Below, one piece after another: positions 59,573-64,000 of a stretch of DNA of 64,000 nt. Within the stretch, counting starts at the first letter, position 1, and each line of letters begins with the position of its first letter. Position numbers and translations under genes: made by a program. The stretch comes from an uncultured Lachnospiraceae bacterium (GTDB lineage: Bacteria > Bacillota > Clostridia > Lachnospirales > Lachnospiraceae), in assembly GCA_910577275.1 (NCBI GenBank), contig CAJTMW010000022.1:3861-67860 (forward strand), read 5' to 3'. The notes beneath the pieces are model-generated. The model had not been told where the DNA came from. It made no database searches and saw only the letters and a list, made by a program, of their open reading frames with translations.

Positions 59573-61390
59573 ATGTGTGGAATCATTGGATATACAGGAA
59601 AGGGAAAGGCGGCTAAGATTATGCTGGACGCCCTTGAGCTTTTGGAATACAGAGGCTATGACAGCGCAGGCATTGCGCTTTTAAGCCGGGGCGTGACGCA
59701 GATTGTAAAGGCGGCGGGGAGAGTAAAGGACTTGCGGCGTCTGTGCGAGGAAAAAAAGCCGGAGGGCCAGTGCGGCATCGGCCATACGAGATGGGCGACT
59801 CACGGGGGCGTGTGCGACGAGAACGCCCATCCTCACAGATTCGGCAATGTCACGCTGATACATAACGGTATCATCGAAAACTACAGGGAACTCATTGAAA
59901 AGTACTCCCTGGAGGGTCAGCTCAAATCCGAGACGGACAGCGAAGTGGTGGCTGCGGTTTTAGAGCATTTTTATTCGGGAGACCCTTATTCGGCAATCAG
60001 AAGAACCGTGTTGAAGCTCAAGGGAACCTTTGCCCTTGCCATTATGTTTGACGACCAGCCCGACCAGATTTTTGCGGTACGGAATGTGAGCCCCATTGTT
60101 GCGGCGGTTACAAAGGACGGGGCGATTCTGTCCTCCGACGTGGCGGCGATTGTGCCTTACACGACGGATTATTTTGTGCTGCCTGAATTTCATGTGGTCT
60201 GCTTAAAGCCGGGCAGCGCCGAGATGTTCGACTTATCGGGAGATAAGGCGCCCATCGACTGGCTTAAGGTGGACTGGGACGTGAGCCGCAGCGGCAAGGA
60301 GGGCTATCCCTTTTATATGGAAAAGGAAATCATGGAGCAGCCCGAGGTTATCGGAGAAACCATTATGCCCAGAATCAGGGACGGAAAGCCGGATTTTTCC
60401 GCGGAGAAAATCCCGGACGCCATGCTTGCGGACTGTAAGCGGATTTGCGTGATTGCCTGCGGAACCGCCATGCATGCGGGGCTTGTGGGAAAGAGCCTGA
60501 TTCAGGCCATGATTGGGATACACGTGGATGTGGTGATGGCTTCCGAGTTTATGTACAACGACCCTGTGGTGGATAAAAACACGCTGGTGATTGCCATTTC
60601 CCAGTCAGGAGAAACCATCGATACCCTTGAGGCGCTGAAATTCGCAAGAAAATGCGGCTCGCCCAGCATTTCCATTGTAAACGTAAAGGGAGCGTCTATT
60701 GCCCGCGCCAGCGAATATGTGATTTATACCAATGCCGGGCCGGAGATTGCGGTTGCCAGCACAAAGGCGTACACGACCCAGCTGGCGGTGCTTTATCTGC
60801 TCACGGCAAGAATGGCTATGGCCAGAGGACTCTGGAGCGAGGAGGAGATTCTTTCTTATATGAAGGAGCTTGAGAGAGTTCCCGCAGTAATGAAGCGGAT
60901 TCTGGATACAAAGGATGAAATTCACCGCCTGGCAGGCTGCATTTTAAATGCCAGGGACGTGTTCATGATAGGCAGAGGGCTGGATTATTCTATTTTGCTG
61001 GAGGGCTCCCTGAAGCTGAAAGAGGTTTCCTATATCCATTCCGAGGCCTATGCCTCCGGCGAGCTAAAACACGGGACAATTGCGCTGATTACCGAGGACA
61101 CCCCTGTGATTGCGGTGGTGACCCAGGATAAACTAAAGAGCAAGGAGCTGTCCAATATCCGGGAGGTTCAGTCCAGAGGAGCCAGAGTGGTGCTTTTAAT
61201 CAAGGAAAACGAAACCCTGGACGAGGGCGGAGAGTGGAGCTGTGTTTACCGGCTTCCGAAGATGGCGGACCCTTTTATGGTAATGCCGGCTTCTATTGTG
61301 CTGCAGCTGATTGCCTACTATGTGTCTCTGGATAAGGGACTGGACGTGGATAAGCCGAGAAATCTGGCGAAGGTCGTCACGGTGGAGTAG
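59573..61390 (+). CDS. glmS: Glutamine--fructose-6-phosphate aminotransferase
   Basis: 605 residues from the ATG at 59573, chosen because it places Cys2 as the N-terminal nucleophile (MCGIIGYTG); an in-frame start at 59558 would bury it. The class-II glutaminase domain (1-240) has GHTRWATHGG and ENYRELI. Two SIS sugar-isomerase domains follow (MASEFMYNDPVV, ISQSGETIDTLEAL, and the ending YVSLDKGLDVDKPRNLAKVV-TVE). It makes glucosamine-6-phosphate for peptidoglycan. GAGG-type site. Controlled by the ribozyme in its leader. Confidence 0.97.
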   Translation: MCGIIGYTGKGKAAKIMLDALELLEYRGYDSAGIALLSRGVTQIVKAAGRVKDLRRLCEEKKPEGQCGIGHTRWATHGGVCDENAHPHRFGNVTLIHNGIIENYRELIEKYSLEGQLKSETDSEVVAAVLEHFYSGDPYSAIRRTVLKLKGTFALAIMFDDQPDQIFAVRNVSPIVAAVTKDGAILSSDVAAIVPYTTDYFVLPEFHVVCLKPGSAEMFDLSGDKAPIDWLKVDWDVSRSGKEGYPFYMEKEIMEQPEVIGETIMPRIRDGKPDFSAEKIPDAMLADCKRICVIACGTAMHAGLVGKSLIQAMIGIHVDVVMASEFMYNDPVVDKNTLVIAISQSGETIDTLEALKFARKCGSPSISIVNVKGASIARASEYVIYTNAGPEIAVASTKAYTTQLAVLYLLTARMAMARGLWSEEEILSYMKELERVPAVMKRILDTKDEIHRLAGCILNARDVFMIGRGLDYSILLEGSLKLKEVSYIHSEAYASGELKHGTIALITEDTPVIAVVTQDKLKSKELSNIREVQSRGARVVLLIKENETLDEGGEWSCVYRLPKMADPFMVMPASIVLQLIAYYVSLDKGLDVDKPRNLAKVVTVE

Positions 61391-61423
61391 AGACGGGCAG
61401 AGCGGATGACAGGAGGCACAGTC

Positions 61424-61509
61424 CAAAGATTCGGAAAGGGAAGTACGGAGAACCGGAAAGCGCGTACAAAGACTCTGAAAATGTAATACGGAGAAGTGGA
61501 AAGCGCAGA
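61424..61509 (+). repeat. Imperfect 43-base tandem repeat after glmS
   Basis: Copy 1 (61424-61466) and copy 2 (61467-61509) share CAAAGA-T-C-GAAA...TACGGAGAA..GGAAAGCGC. They fill most of the gap between glmS and hemZ. No gene or clear terminator is seen in the gap. Confidence 0.65.
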
Positions 61510-61553
61510 AGGACTGACAGCTATAAAATAAAAAAAAAGAAAGTAAGGAAACA

Positions 61554-63116
61554 ATGACAGAGATGAGAAAAGAAGATACAATTGAAATCACCGTAAATGA
61601 AGCAGGGTTTGAGTACGATATCCATTCGCTGGTAAAGGCTTTTTACCCTGCATACAATGTTAAGGTGTCCGTCTGCCCTGACGGGTGGGAAAAAGAGCCT
61701 GATTTATCCAGTGCGGATATGGCTTTTAAATTTACAAAGGAAGCTGTTTTGCTTTTCTTAAGAAAAGAGGAGAGCAAAGCGGCTTCTTTTGCTACGGAAA
61801 GGGATTCTGCGGAAAAAGGAGACATGGATAAGGAGCCGGAAATACTGCCGGAGAGGACTGTGAAATTGTCTGCGGATTTGTCGGACGAACCACCCCGCCC
61901 GGAGGTGAAAAACAGAATAAAACGGCTTATCTATGACGCTCTTTCCAAAGAAACAGGCAACCAGCTTCCCTGGGGGACACTGACCGGGATACGGCCTGTG
62001 AAAATTTCCATGACTTTGCTGGAGGAAGGAAAAGCAGAGAATGAAATCATGGATTATATGAAGAAAACCTATCTTATCAGCGACGAAAAGGCGGATTTGG
62101 CGGTAAGGATTGCCGAAAGGGAAAAGGCCATTCTGGAGACGCTCCATTATGAGAACGGCTACAGCCTGTATATCGGGATTCCGTTCTGTCCCACCACCTG
62201 CTTGTACTGCTCTTTTACCTCGTACCCCCTCGTCTCGTGGAAAAAGAGGGTGGGCGAGTATCTGAACGCGCTGGAAAAAGAAATCGATTACGTGGCGGAA
62301 AGCCACAAAGAAAAGGTGCTGGATACCATTTATATCGGAGGCGGGACGCCAACCACCTTAGAGCCGCCGCAGATGAAGCGGCTTCTTGATAAAATAAGGG
62401 GGAGCCTTGATTTGTCCCATCTGAAAGAGTTTACCGTGGAAGCCGGGCGCGCGGACAGCATTACGCCGGAAAAGCTGGAGGTTTTAAGGAAAGGCGGCGT
62501 TACCAGAATTTCCGTGAATCCTCAGACCATGAAGCAGGAAACCCTTGATTTGATTGGCAGAAGGCACACGGTGGAACAGGTGAAGGAAGCCTTTGCAATG
62601 GCGAGAAGCGCAGGTTTTTCCAATATCAATATGGATATTATCCTGGGGCTTCCGGGGGAAAATGCGCAGGACGTGCGCCATACGATGGAAGAAATAAGAA
62701 AGCTGAACCCGGACAGCCTGACCGTCCACTCTCTGGCAATCAAGCGGGCATCGAAGCTCAGCCAGTGGATTGTGGAAAACGGTATTTCCACCCTGAACAA
62801 CACGGAGGAGACCATGGAGATTACCGCGCAGGGCGCTGCCCTGATGGGAATGGTTCCCTATTATCTTTACCGCCAGAAAAATATGTCCGGCAACTTTGAG
62901 AACGTGGGGTATGCAAGGGAAGGGAAGTTCGGGATTTATAATATTTTGATTATGGAGGAGAAACAGAACATCGTGGCCTTAGGCGCAGGCAGCATCAGTA
63001 AACGGCTTTTCCCCGGCGGGAGGATTGAGCGGTGCGAAAATGTCAAGGAAGTGGCGCAGTATATGGAGAGAATTGAGGAGATGATTGAGAGGAAACGTGT
63101 ATTATTTCGTGAGTGA
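61554..63116 (+). CDS. hemZ: Coproporphyrinogen dehydrogenase-like radical SAM protein
   Basis: 520 residues. The N-terminal 170 residues are specific to HemZ (LPWGTLTGIRPVKI). The radical SAM domain has the cluster cysteines in GIPFCPTTCLYCSF, the IYIGGGTPTTLEP loop and RISVNPQTMKQETLDLIGRR. HemZ is related to oxygen-independent coproporphyrinogen III oxidase; in clostridia without haem it may serve another radical or haem-handling role, so the reaction is uncertain. TAAGGA site before the ATG. It ends a run of core genes; beyond it the sequence turns AT-rich with repeats. Confidence 0.92.
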   Translation: MTEMRKEDTIEITVNEAGFEYDIHSLVKAFYPAYNVKVSVCPDGWEKEPDLSSADMAFKFTKEAVLLFLRKEESKAASFATERDSAEKGDMDKEPEILPERTVKLSADLSDEPPRPEVKNRIKRLIYDALSKETGNQLPWGTLTGIRPVKISMTLLEEGKAENEIMDYMKKTYLISDEKADLAVRIAEREKAILETLHYENGYSLYIGIPFCPTTCLYCSFTSYPLVSWKKRVGEYLNALEKEIDYVAESHKEKVLDTIYIGGGTPTTLEPPQMKRLLDKIRGSLDLSHLKEFTVEAGRADSITPEKLEVLRKGGVTRISVNPQTMKQETLDLIGRRHTVEQVKEAFAMARSAGFSNINMDIILGLPGENAQDVRHTMEEIRKLNPDSLTVHSLAIKRASKLSQWIVENGISTLNNTEETMEITAQGAALMGMVPYYLYRQKNMSGNFENVGYAREGKFGIYNILIMEEKQNIVALGAGSISKRLFPGGRIERCENVKEVAQYMERIEEMIERKRVLFRE

Positions 63117-63177
63117 TGATTCAAAATTCAGTATAGAATATTGAGTATGATGTGGTTTTTGGATGTCTGGAAATGAG

Positions 63178-63264
63178 AAAGTCCAACAAAAGTCCAACAA
63201 ATTTTTTTGCAGTGGTACATCATATTATACCATAATGCAATTTTCATCTCAAAGTCCAACAAAA
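63178..63264. repeat. Three copies of GTCCAACAAA near a likely element border
   Basis: GTCCAACAAA at 63181-63190, 63192-63201 and 63254-63263, each within AAAGTCCAACAAA-type context and all in one orientation. The rest of 63117-63425 is AT-rich and holds no supported gene. Short clustered direct repeats beside accessory genes can be integrase arm sites; no integrase is in view. Confidence 0.5.
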
Positions 63265-63289
63265 TCGGTGTTAATCCACAGATAGCTAA

Positions 63290-63325
63290 GGAGCGTTCAG
63301 CAAATAGTTGAAACGCTCCTTTTTT
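63290..63325 (+). terminator. Rho-independent terminator beyond hemZ
   Basis: GGAGCGTT (63290-63297) pairs with AACGCTCC (63312-63319), followed by TTTTTT. It may close hemZ or a former gene at the junction. Confidence 0.8.
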
Positions 63326-63425
63326 GCGCCTTTCAGGATTTTGGAAAGCTTTATATTGGGCTATCCTGCAAATTAAAAACACATTTAGTAATAGTCATTT
63401 TATTTTATGAAAAGGAGGTTCAGGT

Positions 63426-63788
63426 ATGAACAACACAGCGGTAAGCGCACAGGTGCAGGGCACCGACAACACACACATGGTTTTTAAGGATGAGGAACAC
63501 GAGAAATTTTATTACGGGAAATTGGCACAGGCAAGATACCAGGACTGTTATCATAAGGCGCTGATTTATGTTCTCGGGATATCGGAGGACACGAGGAACC
63601 ATTTCAGCCAGATTTATGATATGAAGTCCGGGTGTGTCAAACCCGAGTGTCTGCATCAGGGCTGGCAGACCAGCGGCAGCGTAAAGGCAGTAAGGTTTGC
63701 CTTTAACCTTTACACGGACGGAACGCCGAGCGTTGACGATTACAGGCGGAAGTATCTTATGGAGACGGTCTTGTCTCCAACAACGTGA
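63426..63788 (+). CDS. DUF6075-like accessory protein, C-terminus altered
   Basis: 120 residues, strong AGGAGG site. The stretch MVFKDEEHEKFYYGKLAQAR followed by DCYHKALIYVLGISEDTRNH, the cysteine pair in SGCVKPECLHQGWQTSGS and VRFAFNLYTDG resemble DUF6075 proteins common on clostridial conjugative elements. Those usually continue to a '..FAPYFWEAIKLRYPEY' end, which is absent here; after FNLYTDGTPSV the sequence differs and stops. The stop overlaps the start of the next frame (TGATG). Family call from memory. Confidence 0.65.
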   Translation: MNNTAVSAQVQGTDNTHMVFKDEEHEKFYYGKLAQARYQDCYHKALIYVLGISEDTRNHFSQIYDMKSGCVKPECLHQGWQTSGSVKAVRFAFNLYTDGTPSVDDYRRKYLMETVLSPTT

Positions 63789-64000
63789 TGTACATAGAGC
63801 TGATACCGGATAGGCTGTATGAGCTTACTTATCCGGAAGAAGAACCGGGGAAGGCCGGAAAAGGAAAAGCCATAGCGTCGGGAGATGGTGACAGGAAATT
63901 ATACGATGAGCTTTATCAGGTGATTTGCGAGGTGGTATGCGTGAGGCATGAGTCTGTAAGGATAGGCGGGGAAAGTTATCCCTATGAGCTTGTGAGGGCA
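63788..64000 (+). CDS. Partial gene running off the window
   Basis: Starts at ATG 63788, overlapping the preceding stop by one base, and stays open to base 64000 (71 codons). Encodes MYIELIPDRLYELTYPEEEP, a Lys/Gly-rich stretch and a helical segment (LYDELYQVICEVVCVRHES). No family is recognised. The same frame is also open for several codons upstream of the ATG (GDGLVSNNV), so the true start may be earlier. Confidence 0.5.
   Translation, partial: MYIELIPDRLYELTYPEEEPGKAGKGKAIASGDGDRKLYDELYQVICEVVCVRHESVRIGGESYPYELVRA

Noticed and set aside
1..64000. CRISPR arrays, tRNA or rRNA genes, complete insertion sequences
   Set aside because: I scanned for regular repeat-spacer arrays, tRNA-like cloverleaf cores and transposase frames and saw none. 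A covariance-model search was not possible here.

Overview
The window reads as a chromosome segment of a Gram-positive anaerobe of the Clostridia, most likely Lachnospiraceae. The support is indirect: AGGAGG-type ribosome sites, TTGACA/TATAAT promoters, CIRCE control of groESL, a glmS ribozyme, a Firmicutes-type LexA box, HemZ, a YesN-type regulator with LplB/YtcP-type permeases, and DUF3048 and DUF2000 proteins. No rRNA, tRNA, CRISPR array or complete insertion sequence was seen.

Layout. 1-6.7 kb is an accessory, decaying region: the end of an ABC-F ATPase gene, a PEBP (YbhB) gene fragment, a lipoprotein, an XRE-type regulator that seems to have lost its helix-turn-helix by internal deletion, a frameshifted gene beside an intact small partner, then an AraC regulator, EamA exporter and DUF2000 set. 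The EamA gene carries an in-frame palindromic insert. 6.8-11.3 kb is a complete BceRSAB-type peptide-antibiotic sensing and detoxification module. 11.4-15.3 kb holds a secreted protein, a serine hydrolase, a 44-residue protein and a membrane protein. 15.4-17.3 kb is an SOS-controlled Y-family polymerase with its usual small partner.

17.3-26.7 kb is a chemosensory operon: PAS histidine kinase, a response regulator with a degenerate HD-GYP domain, CheR, CheB, CheY-like, CheA, CheW and one chemoreceptor, closed by a terminator. No flagellar genes and no CheC/D/X are in view. 26.7-33.5 kb has a DUF4430 lipoprotein with an ECF S-component, a ferredoxin-like aldo/keto reductase and a giant Lhr-type helicase. 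33.6-44.1 kb is a carbohydrate locus: membrane-bound AraC regulator, solute-binding protein, two permeases, GH88 and GH42 enzymes and a zinc alcohol dehydrogenase. Direct repeats lie just upstream of the transporter promoter, where the regulator could bind.

44.2-52.3 kb carries an AAA/PD-(D/E)XK protein, a KdpDE-like pair without kdpABC, an acetyltransferase, a membrane-anchored GH25 muramidase with two SH3 domains, an unrecognised protein and a GGDEF protein with a lost catalytic motif. 52.4-63.1 kb is core housekeeping: CIRCE-groESL, RelA/SpoT, an MBL hydrolase, a DUF3048 lipoprotein, glmS with its ribozyme, and hemZ. From about 63.1 kb repeats, a terminator and a DUF6075-like gene suggest the edge of another mobile or accessory element that continues beyond the window.

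Three signals deserve most attention. They are the palindrome inserted in frame in the EamA gene, the two apparent cyclic-di-GMP pseudoenzymes (HD-GYP reading CDIGN, GGDEF reading DGDVF), and compact regulatory designs such as a glmS promoter whose -35 box lies in the loop of the preceding terminator.
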